A stretch of 9,866 nucleotides of DNA from Clostridia bacterium (GCA_017549665.1 JAFYUD010000045.1:1-9866); one strand, 5' to 3'; counted from the first letter of the stretch, positions 1 to 9,866 are shown. Numbers and translations are program-made. Notes: generated from the letters alone by a model not told the origin.

Positions 1-1116
1 GCATTCTGTATGGAAGACGGTGAGACTCAGGAATTTTCACGCAGAAATAATTCACTTACGTCAATTCAGAAATTTACCGGCGGAATTTCAGCTGTTATGA
101 ATCCGCTGACATATGTAATAGTCAATCTTGCAATAATCTGGCTTGTCCATACAGGAGCATTGCGTGTTGACTCGGGAATCCTTACTCAGGGAGCTGTTGT
201 TGCTCTTTATAACTATATGACTCAGATTCTCGTTGAGCTTGTAAAGCTTGCAAATCTTATAATAAGCATTACAAAGGCTGTAGCATGCGGTAACCGTATT
301 CAGGCAGTACTTGACATCAGACCTTCTTTCGTTGCTCCTGAGCAGTCACAGACTGTGTCAGAGAGTGAATATGCAGTCGAATTCAGAAATGTTTCACTCA
401 GATACTCAACTGCAGGTGAAGAATCATTGTCAGGTATCAGCTTCAGTGCAAAGCATGGTGAAACTGTAGGTATCATCGGCGGCACAGGCTCAGGTAAAAC
501 TTCTCTTGTAAATATGATTTCAGGCTTTTACAGGGCAGAAAAGGGTACAGTGCTTATCGATGGCAATGATATAAGTGATTATTCAGAAAATCAGCTTCGT
601 GATAAAACGGGCATTGTGCCTCAGAAGGCTGTTCTTTTCAGTGGTACTATAAGAGATAATCTCCGTTGGGGTAATGAAAACGCAACTGATGATGAAATTC
701 TTGCCGCTGCAAAAATTGCACAGGCTTACGATGTTGTAAAAAGTAAGGACGGCGGACTTGATGCGGTTGTTGAGCAGGGCGGTAGAAATTTCTCAGGCGG
801 ACAAAGACAGCGTCTTACAATCGCAAGAGCGCTTGTAAAAAATCCTGATATTCTTATTCTTGATGACAGTGCATCTGCACTTGACTTTGCGACTGATGCA
901 GCACTGCGCAAGGCCATAAGAGAAAACTGTGATGATATGACGGTGTTTATAGTTTCTCAGAGAGCATCGTCAGTGCGTTATGCAGACAAAATAATCGTTC
1001 TTGATGACGGTGAAGCAGTAGGAATCGGCACTCATGATGAGCTGATTGATTCCTGTGAGGTTTACCGTGAGATTTACGAATCTCAGTTCAGAAAGGAGGA
1101 TGCAGTCAATGTCTAA
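1..1116 (+). CDS. Heterodimeric ABC exporter, degenerate-site half-subunit (permease-ATPase fusion), 5' end missing
   Basis: This is the C-terminal part of a half-size ABC exporter in the inner membrane; the frame is open to the left edge, so the ATG at 10 is an internal methionine. About 371 residues are visible of the usual 570-620. Two hydrophobic stretches near 95-165 and 195-290 fit the last two of six membrane helices. The ATPase domain follows: Walker A GGTGSGKT at 478-501, signature FSGGQ at 790-804, Walker B ILILD at 850-864. The catalytic Glu after Walker B is Asp (865-867) and the switch-loop His is Gln (958-960). In the family this D/Q pair marks the non-hydrolysing site of heterodimers such as TM287/288 and BmrCD. 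The next gene overlaps its stop codon by 8 bases and encodes the complementary partner. The substrate cannot be read from sequence; drugs, lipids or peptides are all possible. Confidence 0.93.
   Translation, partial: AFCMEDGETQEFSRRNNSLTSIQKFTGGISAVMNPLTYVIVNLAIIWLVHTGALRVDSGILTQGAVVALYNYMTQILVELVKLANLIISITKAVACGNRIQAVLDIRPSFVAPEQSQTVSESEYAVEFRNVSLRYSTAGEESLSGISFSAKHGETVGIIGGTGSGKTSLVNMISGFYRAEKGTVLIDGNDISDYSENQLRDKTGIVPQKAVLFSGTIRDNLRWGNENATDDEILAAAKIAQAYDVVKSKDGGLDAVVEQGGRNFSGGQRQRLTIARALVKNPDILILDDSASALDFATDAALRKAIRENCDDMTVFIVSQRASSVRYADKIIVLDDGEAVGIGTHDELIDSCEVYREIYESQFRKEDAVNV
1094..1099 (+). promoter_or_regulatory. Ribosome binding site of the second ABC exporter gene
   Basis: AGGAGG lies inside the last codons of the upstream gene, 9 bases before the ATG at 1109. 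It decides the start: an in-frame ATG at 1100 abuts the site directly and more upstream codons have no such site, so 1109 is the credible start. Confidence 0.85.
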
Positions 1117-2884
1117 GACAAAAAAGGCTCCTGCAGGTACAGTAAAAAAAGTCCTGCATCATATCAGGAGATACAGATTGCTTCTTTTCCTTTCAATCGT
1201 TCTTGCAACAATCAGTGTTGCAGGTACACTTTATGCACCTATTCTTATCGGTGATGCAATTGACCTTATCGTGGGTAAAGGTGATGTTGATTTTGAAGGC
1301 ATCGCAAAGCTGCTGCTTGAAATAGGAATCATCGCAGGTGTTGTTGCACTTGTACAGTGGCTGATGAATACTGTCAATAACAGAATAACTTATCATGTCG
1401 TAAGAAACGTAAGGGAAGAGGCATTCCGTAAAATTCAGATTCTTCCTCTCAGTTATATCGATACTCACGCCCATGGTGATACAGTCAGCCGGGTAATTGC
1501 CGATGCTGACCAGTTTGCAGACGGTCTTCTTATGGGCTTTACTCAGCTTTTTACAGGTGTCACAACAATTATCGGAACACTTTTCTTTATGCTCAGCATC
1601 AACTGGAAAATAGCTCTCGTTGTGGTTGTGCTTACACCTCTTTCACTTTTTGTTGCAAGATTTATTGCAAAGAAGACTTATTCAATGTTCAAGCTTCAGT
1701 CTGAAACACGTGGTGAGCAGACAGCATTCATTGATGAAATGATAGGCAATCAGAAGATTGTCAAGGCATTCGGCAGGGAAGACGAAAATCTTGAAAAGTT
1801 TGATGAAATCAATGCAAGACTTGAAAAGTTTTCACTTAAGGCAATTTTCTTTTCATCACTTACAAATCCCTGTACAAGATTTGTAAACAGTGTTGTATAT
1901 GCATTTGTTGCATTGACAGGCGCACTGGCAGTAACCGAGGTCGGCTTTACTGTTGAAACAGCTTTCACAATCGGTGGTCTGAGCTGTCTTCTCAGTTATG
2001 CAAATCAGTACACAAAGCCTTTTAATGAAATTTCAGGCGTTATAACAGAGCTTCAGAATGCTCTTGCATGTGCAGCAAGAATATTTGAGCTTATTGATGA
2101 AGAGCCTCAGGTACCCGAAAAGGAAAATGCTCATACTCTTGATAGCATAGAGGGTAATGTAAGGCTTGAGGATGTAAGCTTTTCATATGTACCTGAAAAG
2201 AAGCTTATTGAAAATCTCAGTCTTGATGTAAAACCGGGTCAGCGAATAGCAATTGTCGGACCTACAGGCTGCGGAAAGACAACCCTTATAAATCTGCTTA
2301 TGCGATTCTATGATGCAGATGCCGGCAGTGTGAATGTTGAAGATATCGACATCAGAGACATGACACGAAAGAGTCTTCGTTCAGGCTTCGGTATGGTGCT
2401 TCAGGAAACGTGGATTCGAGAGGGCACTGTAAGGGACAATATCGCAATGGGCAGAACCGATGCAACTGATGAGGAAATCATTGCAGCAGCAAAGGCAGCT
2501 CATGCACATTCATTCATAAAAAGGCTTCCTGACGGTTACAATACTGTTATAGGTGATGAAAAAGGCGGTCTTTCTCAGGGGCAGAAGCAGCTTTTATGTA
2601 TTTCAAGACTTATGCTCTGTCAGCCTCCTATGCTTATTCTTGATGAAGCAACATCATCAATCGACACAAGAACTGAAATACGCATCCAGAAGGCTTTTAT
2701 GAAGCTTATGAAGGGCAGAACAACTTTTATTGTTGCACACAGACTTTCAACAATCAGGGAATCGGATGTGATCCTTGTTATGAAAGACGGTCATGTTATT
2801 GAACAGGGGGATCATGATACATTACTTGCTCAGAACGGATTCTACACCAAGCTTTATAACAGTCAGTTTGAAAATGTATCTTAA
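1109..2884 (+). CDS. Heterodimeric ABC exporter, catalytic half-subunit (permease-ATPase fusion)
   Basis: A complete half-size ABC exporter of 591 residues, normal for the family. The N-terminal half (residues about 25-320) has hydrophobic segments consistent with a six-helix type IV exporter domain; the C-terminal half is the ATPase. Walker A GPTGCGKT is at 2258-2281, and Walker B ILILDE has the catalytic Glu at 2645-2647. The switch-loop His is at 2738-2740 in AHRLSTI. The signature is LSQGQ (2570-2584), with Gln replacing the first Gly of LSGGQ. This altered signature would face the D/Q-altered ATP site of the upstream subunit, while its own Walker motifs pair with that subunit's intact FSGGQ. 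The two genes overlap by 8 bases (1109-1116), so they are co-translated partners. It probably exports a hydrophobic or amphipathic compound; the substrate is unknown. Confidence 0.95.
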   Translation: MSKTKKAPAGTVKKVLHHIRRYRLLLFLSIVLATISVAGTLYAPILIGDAIDLIVGKGDVDFEGIAKLLLEIGIIAGVVALVQWLMNTVNNRITYHVVRNVREEAFRKIQILPLSYIDTHAHGDTVSRVIADADQFADGLLMGFTQLFTGVTTIIGTLFFMLSINWKIALVVVVLTPLSLFVARFIAKKTYSMFKLQSETRGEQTAFIDEMIGNQKIVKAFGREDENLEKFDEINARLEKFSLKAIFFSSLTNPCTRFVNSVVYAFVALTGALAVTEVGFTVETAFTIGGLSCLLSYANQYTKPFNEISGVITELQNALACAARIFELIDEEPQVPEKENAHTLDSIEGNVRLEDVSFSYVPEKKLIENLSLDVKPGQRIAIVGPTGCGKTTLINLLMRFYDADAGSVNVEDIDIRDMTRKSLRSGFGMVLQETWIREGTVRDNIAMGRTDATDEEIIAAAKAAHAHSFIKRLPDGYNTVIGDEKGGLSQGQKQLLCISRLMLCQPPMLILDEATSSIDTRTEIRIQKAFMKLMKGRTTFIVAHRLSTIRESDVILVMKDGHVIEQGDHDTLLAQNGFYTKLYNSQFENVS

Positions 2885-2909
2885 AAAATCAATGATAGGG
2901 TGATTCACA

Positions 2910-4319
2910 GTGAAAAGAACAAAAATTATCTGTACATTAGGACCTGCATCTTCTGACGAAAAAATGATTAAAAAAATGCTTGAAAACGGCATGAATGTTG
3001 CAAGATTCAATTTTTCTCACGGTACACATGAGTATCATAAGGAAATGATTGACAGGTTCCGTAAGGTCCGTGATGAAATGGGCATTCCTGCTGCAGTAAT
3101 GCTTGATACTAAAGGGCCCGAAATCAGACTCGGTACATTTAAGGACAACTCAGTTGTTATTTGTGCAGGTGCGGAATATACTCTTACCTCAAGAGATGTT
3201 TCAGGTGATGAAAATATTGTTTCGGTTTCTTATAAGGATCTTCCGGGTCAGCTTGAAGCCGGAGACAGAGTTCTTATTGATGACGGTATGGTTGAATTGT
3301 CTGTTGTTGAAACAAATGAAACAGATATTGTCTGTAAGGTTGTTACAGGCGGAAAAATTTCAGACAGAAAAGGTGTCAATATTCCTGCAAAGCACCTCGA
3401 TTTCCCTTATATCAGTAAGCAGGATGAAGCAGACCTTATCTTCGGTGTTGAACAGCGTGTGGATTTCGTTGCCGCTTCATTTGTCCGTTCAAAGGAAGAT
3501 GTAATTGCTGTAAGAAACCTTCTTGATTATTACGGCGGTCATAAAATCAAAATTATTTCAAAGATTGAAAATATTGAAGGTGTTGAGAATTTTGATGAAA
3601 TTCTCAGCTATTCAGACGGTATCATGGTTGCACGAGGAGACATGGGTGTCGAAATCGATTACGAAAAGCTTCCCGGTCTTCAGAAATCATTCATCAAGAA
3701 GTGCTATCAGGCAGGCAAGATGGTTATCACAGCAACTCAGATGCTTGAATCAATGATTCACAATAATACACCTACACGAGCAGAAATAACAGACGTTGCA
3801 AATGCTGTTTTTGACGGTACATCTGCAGTTATGCTTTCAGGTGAAACAGCCATGGGTGCTCATCCTGACCTTGCAGTAAGTGTAATGGCAAAGATTGCAA
3901 GTCAGGCTGAAAATGATGCGTTTTCACTTGGTAATTACGCTTACGACAATAACGAAGATGATATTGCAAATGCAATCTGTGATGCTGCATGCACTACAGC
4001 ACGTGATATTCACGCAGCAGCAATTATTGCAGTTACAATTTCAGGCTCAACAGCAAGAGGTGTGTCAAAATTCAGACCCAATGAAATCATTGTTGCCGCA
4101 ACACCTGATGACCAGACATACCATCAGCTTGCTTTGTCATGGGGCGTATACCCCGTAAAGGCACTTATGCAGAATGATGCTGATTCATTGCTTTTACATG
4201 CAATTGCCTGCGCTAAGAAGGACGGCTATGTAAAAGACGGTGACAGAGTGGTTATCACTGCAGGCAACGGCGGCGTTACAAACCTTCTCAGAGTTGAGGT
4301 TGTAAACAGAAAGTTCTGA
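2910..4319 (+). CDS. pyk: Pyruvate kinase
   Basis: Converts phosphoenolpyruvate and ADP to pyruvate and ATP in the cytoplasm, the last step of glycolysis. The start is GTG at 2910, giving the family-typical N-terminus MKRTKIICTLGPAS, with AGGGTG 7 bases upstream. Visible landmarks are NFSHGTH (34-40), LDTKGPEIR (65-73), SKIENIEG with the catalytic Lys218 and metal ligand Glu220, ARGDMGVE with Asp244, and ITATQMLESM. At 469 residues it matches the short form (E. coli PykF is 470) and lacks the extra C-terminal PEP-utiliser-like domain found in Bacillus pyruvate kinases of about 585 residues. Glu101 in the GDEN stretch aligns by eye with the Glu that marks potassium-dependent enzymes. It lies 25 bases after the ABC exporter gene with no visible promoter of its own, so read-through from the exporter genes is likely. 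Confidence 0.97.
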   Translation: MKRTKIICTLGPASSDEKMIKKMLENGMNVARFNFSHGTHEYHKEMIDRFRKVRDEMGIPAAVMLDTKGPEIRLGTFKDNSVVICAGAEYTLTSRDVSGDENIVSVSYKDLPGQLEAGDRVLIDDGMVELSVVETNETDIVCKVVTGGKISDRKGVNIPAKHLDFPYISKQDEADLIFGVEQRVDFVAASFVRSKEDVIAVRNLLDYYGGHKIKIISKIENIEGVENFDEILSYSDGIMVARGDMGVEIDYEKLPGLQKSFIKKCYQAGKMVITATQMLESMIHNNTPTRAEITDVANAVFDGTSAVMLSGETAMGAHPDLAVSVMAKIASQAENDAFSLGNYAYDNNEDDIANAICDAACTTARDIHAAAIIAVTISGSTARGVSKFRPNEIIVAATPDDQTYHQLALSWGVYPVKALMQNDADSLLLHAIACAKKDGYVKDGDRVVITAGNGGVTNLLRVEVVNRKF

Positions 4320-4328
4320 TGAAATGTT

Positions 4329-4372
4329 ATCTGCTGAAGATTGAGAATTCTGTCTTGTAATTTTCAGCAGAT
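4329..4372 (+). terminator. Inverted repeat after pyk: hairpin (possible terminator) or operator over the lacZ promoter
   Basis: ATCTGCTGAAGATT (4329-4342) pairs with AATTTTCAGCAGAT (4359-4372): a 14-base-pair stem with a single G-T pair and a 16-base loop. It starts 10 bases after the pyk stop codon. No T-run follows, so it is a poor textbook intrinsic terminator. The right arm touches the -35 element of the lacZ promoter, so an operator for a dimeric regulator is an equal alternative. The repeat itself is certain; its role is inference. Confidence 0.5.
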
Positions 4373-4384
4373 TGATGATATAAT
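4355..4384 (+). promoter_or_regulatory. Sigma-A-type promoter for lacZ
   Basis: TTGTAA (-35, 4355-4360) and a perfect TATAAT (-10, 4379-4384) are 18 bases apart. Transcription would start near 4391, leaving a leader of about 23 bases before the lacZ ATG. The -35 element lies in the loop and right arm of the 4329-4372 inverted repeat, a position where a bound repressor would block the polymerase. Confidence 0.65.
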
Positions 4385-4398
4385 AGAATCTATAATGA

Positions 4399-7497
<3,099 letters not shown>

Positions 7498-7507
7498 GTA
7501 ATTATAC

Positions 7508-7536
7508 TTGATTTTTGTTGTGTAATGTTGTATTAT
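7508..7536 (+). promoter_or_regulatory. Sigma-A-type promoter for the lipoprotein-dehydrogenase unit
   Basis: TTGATT (-35, 7508-7513) and TATTAT (-10, 7531-7536) are separated by the optimal 17 bases in an AT-rich gap. The start of transcription would be near 7543, about 43 bases before the lipoprotein ATG. Confidence 0.6.
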
Positions 7537-7585
7537 TAATAAAGTGAGAACAATAAATTAAAAAAATGTTAAAGGTGATGTTTAA

Positions 7586-8362
7586 ATGAAGAGAAAATTA
7601 TCAGTTCTTCTTGCACTTATGCTTGTAATCGCTCTCGTTTTTACAGGTTGTAAAAAAGAAGAGAAGCCTGCAGGCACTGTTGAGGATAATCCCGCAGATG
7701 TTGTTGTAGATAATGACAATAACGGAATAGGCAGCGTAAAGAGTGATATTCAGATTGAAGAAGGCGAATCAATCGTAGAAAAGCATGTTGCTAAAGATGT
7801 TCAGACATTCCTGACTGGCCACTATACTCTTAAGGGTACAATCTATTCCGCTGATGCAGCAACTCCCTGGACAATCGCAACTGACGGTAAAAATTATCAT
7901 GTAACAACAAGCTCACAGGGACTTTCATTCGGTGTTCTTATTATTGATGATGTTACATATCTTGTACAGCCCAGTGCAAAGACATATACAGAGCTTACTG
8001 ATATGCTTCTTAAAACACTCGGTCTTGAAGAAGATTTTGATATTGCAGAGCTTACAAACTTCAAGGTTGAAGATATTGATAATACTATTTCCAAAATTAA
8101 TCAGTCTGCAGTTACAATCAACGGCCAGGAAGGTGTTTGTAACGAGTATTTCTATGATGAAATTTCTGCAAAGCTTTATTCAATAGGTGATAAGCTCATA
8201 CAGATTGACAACTATGATGCTGATGGCGCACTTACAATGCAGATTGTTGTTGATGAGATTTCTCCTGATATAGCACCTGACACACTTACACTTAACGGAC
8301 TTGAGAAGGCTTCAATCACAAGCTTTATCTCATCCATTATGAAGTCAGCAGCAAAGGAATAA
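7586..8362 (+). CDS. Lipoprotein of unknown function
   Basis: A 258-residue secreted lipoprotein that I do not recognise at family level. The start ATG is preceded by AAAGGTGA at 7 bases. The N-terminus MKRKL followed by a hydrophobic core and FTGC is a type II signal peptide; Cys22 would be lipidated and anchor the protein to the outer face of the membrane. Residues about 23-55 are a polar, acidic, Asn/Asp-rich linker. The rest (about 60-250) is rich in predicted beta strands (for example GHYTLKGTIYSA, TYLVQPSAKTYTEL, SAKLYSIGDKLIQID), ending in a hydrophobic, helix-like tail. The pattern is compatible with a LolA/LprG-like half-barrel that holds a hydrophobic ligand, but this is a guess from strand pattern only. 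Its stop codon shares one base with the start of the following dehydrogenase, so the two are co-transcribed. Confidence 0.88.
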   Translation: MKRKLSVLLALMLVIALVFTGCKKEEKPAGTVEDNPADVVVDNDNNGIGSVKSDIQIEEGESIVEKHVAKDVQTFLTGHYTLKGTIYSADAATPWTIATDGKNYHVTTSSQGLSFGVLIIDDVTYLVQPSAKTYTELTDMLLKTLGLEEDFDIAELTNFKVEDIDNTISKINQSAVTINGQEGVCNEYFYDEISAKLYSIGDKLIQIDNYDADGALTMQIVVDEISPDIAPDTLTLNGLEKASITSFISSIMKSAAKE

Positions 8363-9102
8363 TGAGCAGCAGGAAAGTTGCCGTCGTAACAGGCGGAGCT
8401 TCCGGCATTGGAGAAGCATCAGTGCGCAGATTGTGCGCAGACGGTTTTTCCGTAGTCATAAATTATTGCAGCTCTGAAGCAAAGGCAAACGCTCTCGCTT
8501 CAGAGCTTTCTTTTAAAGGCTTTGATGTTATGACTGCAAAAGCTGATGTAGCTGACAGTGCGGAAGTCAATGAAATGATTGAAAAGGTATCGGCTGATTT
8601 CGGTACACCCTATATTCTTGTCAATAACTCAGGAATAGCTCAGCAGAAGCTTTTTACTGATATAACAGATGAAGAATGGCAGCGAATGATTTCTGTAAAC
8701 CTTACAGGTGTGTTCAATTGCTGTCGTGCTGTATTGCCTTATATGATTCATGAGAAAAACGGAAGGATAATCAATATTTCTTCCATGTGGGGACAGGTGG
8801 GCGCTTCTTGCGAAGTTCACTATTCTGCAGCTAAGGCAGGCGTTATAGGTCTTACCAAGGCTCTTGCTCAGGAGGTTGCCCCTTCGGGAATTACAGTTAA
8901 CTGTATTGCCCCCGGAGCAGTTGAAACAAAAATGATGTCTTCATTTTCAAAGGAAGATATTGACGCTTTGTGTGAAGAAATTCCACTTATGCGCCTTGGC
9001 AGAGCTGAAGAAATTGCTTCTGCAGTATCATTTTTTGCTTGTGAAGGTGCAGGGTATATCACAGGTCAGATTCTCGGCGTAAACGGCGGAATGGTTATTT
9101 GA
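8362..9102 (+). CDS. Short-chain dehydrogenase/reductase, FabG-like (3-oxoacyl-ACP reductase or YmfI-type EF-P modification enzyme)
   Basis: A cytoplasmic NAD(P)H-dependent classical SDR of 246 residues (E. coli FabG has 244). It shows the cofactor loop TGGASGIG (10-17), NNSG (88-91; Ser replaces the usual Ala of NNAG) and the catalytic tetrad Asn113, Ser141, Tyr154, Lys158, with PG in IAPGAVETKM. The C-terminus ITGQILGVNGGMVI is typical of the FabG branch. The stretch SMWGQVGASCEVHYSAAK recalls the Bacillus YmfI group, which reduces 5-aminopentanone on elongation factor P; this comes from memory of the family, not from an alignment. No fatty-acid genes or efp are nearby, so context does not decide. 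The ATG overlaps the lipoprotein stop in TAATG, with AAAGGA only 3 bases upstream, so start depends on translational coupling. A strong terminator follows at 9121. Confidence 0.92.
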   Translation: MSSRKVAVVTGGASGIGEASVRRLCADGFSVVINYCSSEAKANALASELSFKGFDVMTAKADVADSAEVNEMIEKVSADFGTPYILVNNSGIAQQKLFTDITDEEWQRMISVNLTGVFNCCRAVLPYMIHEKNGRIINISSMWGQVGASCEVHYSAAKAGVIGLTKALAQEVAPSGITVNCIAPGAVETKMMSSFSKEDIDALCEEIPLMRLGRAEEIASAVSFFACEGAGYITGQILGVNGGMVI

Positions 9103-9120
9103 ATCAATAATACATAAAGA

Positions 9121-9153
9121 AAAGAACCATTGTCATTTGACAATGGTTCTTTT
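9121..9153. terminator. Bidirectional intrinsic terminator between convergent genes
   Basis: AAAGAACCATTGTCA (9121-9135) and TGACAATGGTTCTTT (9138-9152) are perfect inverted complements over 15 bases; in practice the stem has 14 pairs around an ATTT loop. On the plus strand the stem ends in TTTT (9150-9153), ending the dehydrogenase transcript. On the minus strand it ends in TTTTCTTTATG, serving the facing homoserine dehydrogenase gene. Confidence 0.92.
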
Positions 9154-9168
9154 GTATAATAATACTTA

Positions 9169-9866
9169 TTAATAATCTGAAACTCTGATGATTGATTCAA
9201 CAGCGAAGTCTGCAATCTGACCGAGCTTTGCTCTCAGTTCACCTTCAGGAGCAGGATTTGTAACAAATGCAAGCTCATTTTCAGGTGCATTGTCAATTGT
9301 AAGGACTCTTACAGCACCTACAGAAGCATTGATCGCCTTGATGACCTGATCTTTATCTGCTGAAACTGTACCTCTTGCGTAAACTGCTGTTGACTGAAGA
9401 TTATAATCAGCAACATAGTTTTCCTGAGCATCGTCCCAACCGAAATTCTTCTTCTTTTCAATATGCTTTGCAGCGTCGATAACGTCAGCAACTACAGCAC
9501 TTGCTGTGGGGAATTTACCTGCGCCTCTGCCGTAGAATACAGTGTCACCGACAGCGTCGCCACGTACAAGCACAGCATTGAATACATCTTCAACACCTGC
9601 AAGCTGTGAATGGTTGTTTACAAAAGCAGGACCTACAACAACGGAAATGCTGTCGTCACTTACTTTCTTTGCTGAAGCAATAAGCTTGATTACACCGCCC
9701 CATGCAGCTGCGTAAGAAACGTCACTGAGCTTGATGTTTCTGATGCCTTCTGTGTGTACGGAATCAGGATATACGTGTTTGCCGAAGCTGAGAGCTGCAA
9801 GGATACAGATCTTTCTGCATGAATCGTGACCGTCAACGTCTGCTGTGGGGTCCTTTTCTGCGTAGC
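9169..9866 (-). CDS. hom: Homoserine dehydrogenase, N-terminal part beyond the right edge
   Basis: Reduces aspartate semialdehyde to homoserine with NAD(P)H, the branch point to threonine and methionine. The minus-strand frame is open from the TAA at 9169-9171 to the right edge, giving 231 residues; the NAD(P)-binding domain and start lie outside. A GTG at 9571-9573 is internal, because conserved sequence continues upstream of it. The catalytic domain is clear: DPTADVDGHDSCRK, whose Asp (9823-9825) and Lys (9811-9813) match yeast Asp219 and Lys223, then HTEGI, and after it GDAVGDTVFYGRGAGKFPTAS. The last 85 or so residues occupy the place of the regulatory ACT domain, with a beta-alpha-beta-like pattern and an IIRV ending, but diverge from the usual ACT motif (no clear PGVLA-type loop). 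Feedback control by threonine is therefore uncertain. It converges on the dehydrogenase unit across a shared terminator. Confidence 0.95.
   Translation of the reverse strand, partial: YAEKDPTADVDGHDSCRKICILAALSFGKHVYPDSVHTEGIRNIKLSDVSYAAAWGGVIKLIASAKKVSDDSISVVVGPAFVNNHSQLAGVEDVFNAVLVRGDAVGDTVFYGRGAGKFPTASAVVADVIDAAKHIEKKKNFGWDDAQENYVADYNLQSTAVYARGTVSADKDQVIKAINASVGAVRVLTIDNAPENELAFVTNPAPEGELRAKLGQIADFAVESIIRVSDY

Noticed and set aside
1100..1108. Earlier in-frame start (ATG at 1100, or codons from 1046) for the second ABC gene
   Set aside because: The ATG at 1100 touches the AGGAGG site and the codons before it lie inside the upstream gene; 1109 has ideal spacing.
1193..1474. Minus-strand reading frame of 93 codons with a Cys-rich N-terminal-to-C-terminal pattern
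   Set aside because: It lies entirely opposite the conserved membrane domain of the ABC exporter and has no ribosome binding site or family resemblance; it is a shadow frame.
2840..2909. Possible separate promoter for pyk
   Set aside because: Some AT-rich hexamers are present, but no -35/-10 pair with acceptable spacing stands out.
3103..3504. Plus-strand frame of 133 codons inside pyk
   Set aside because: The pyk frame is conserved throughout this stretch; the alternative frame is Leu/Ser-rich as expected from codon shadowing.
4391..4396. Second TATAAT upstream of lacZ
   Set aside because: No suitable -35 element lies 16-18 bases upstream; the TATAAT at 4379 with TTGTAA at 4355 is better.
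9571..9573. GTG as the true start of the minus-strand gene
   Set aside because: The frame continues without a stop to the right edge and encodes strongly conserved homoserine dehydrogenase motifs upstream of this codon.

Overview
The window reads as an ordinary chromosomal segment of a Gram-positive, moderately AT-rich bacterium, most likely a member of the Clostridia close to Ruminococcus/Oscillospiraceae. This is inferred from strong AGGAGG-type ribosome binding sites, a type II lipoprotein signal, the flavour of the proteins, short intergenic gaps and Bacillota-style promoters. No RNA gene, mobile element, CRISPR array or phage gene was seen. About 97% of the window is coding or explained intergenic sequence.

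Layout. Positions 1-2884 hold the two half-subunits of a heterodimeric ABC exporter. The first is cut by the left edge. The second overlaps it by 8 bases and starts behind its own strong ribosome binding site. Pyruvate kinase (2910-4319) follows after only 25 bases with no visible terminator or promoter, so the three are probably one transcript. A 94-base gap carries a long inverted repeat and a good sigma-A-type promoter, then a cytoplasmic GH2 beta-galactosidase (4414-7488). An AT-rich hairpin over the lacZ stop codon and a second promoter separate lacZ from a two-gene unit: an unrecognised lipoprotein (7586-8362) and a short-chain dehydrogenase (8362-9102) that share one base. A strong bidirectional terminator (9121-9153) closes this unit. 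On the other side of it, on the minus strand, lies homoserine dehydrogenase (9169-9866), whose N-terminal part runs off the right edge.

How the genes relate. The two exporter halves form one machine: their sequence defects are complementary, with one degenerate and one intact ATP site. Beta-galactosidase and pyruvate kinase both belong to carbohydrate catabolism (lactose or galactoside hydrolysis, and the last ATP-forming step of glycolysis), but they appear to be separately transcribed. Homoserine dehydrogenase is a biosynthetic gene (threonine/methionine branch) and is independent of the rest. The lipoprotein and the dehydrogenase are the least explained part. The dehydrogenase has residues reminiscent of the YmfI type that modifies elongation factor P, but a FabG-like role is not excluded.

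I did not find a convincing previously undescribed system here. The points worth a second look are modest: the asymmetric ATPase sites of the exporter, the inverted repeat over the lacZ promoter, and the lipoprotein-dehydrogenase pair.
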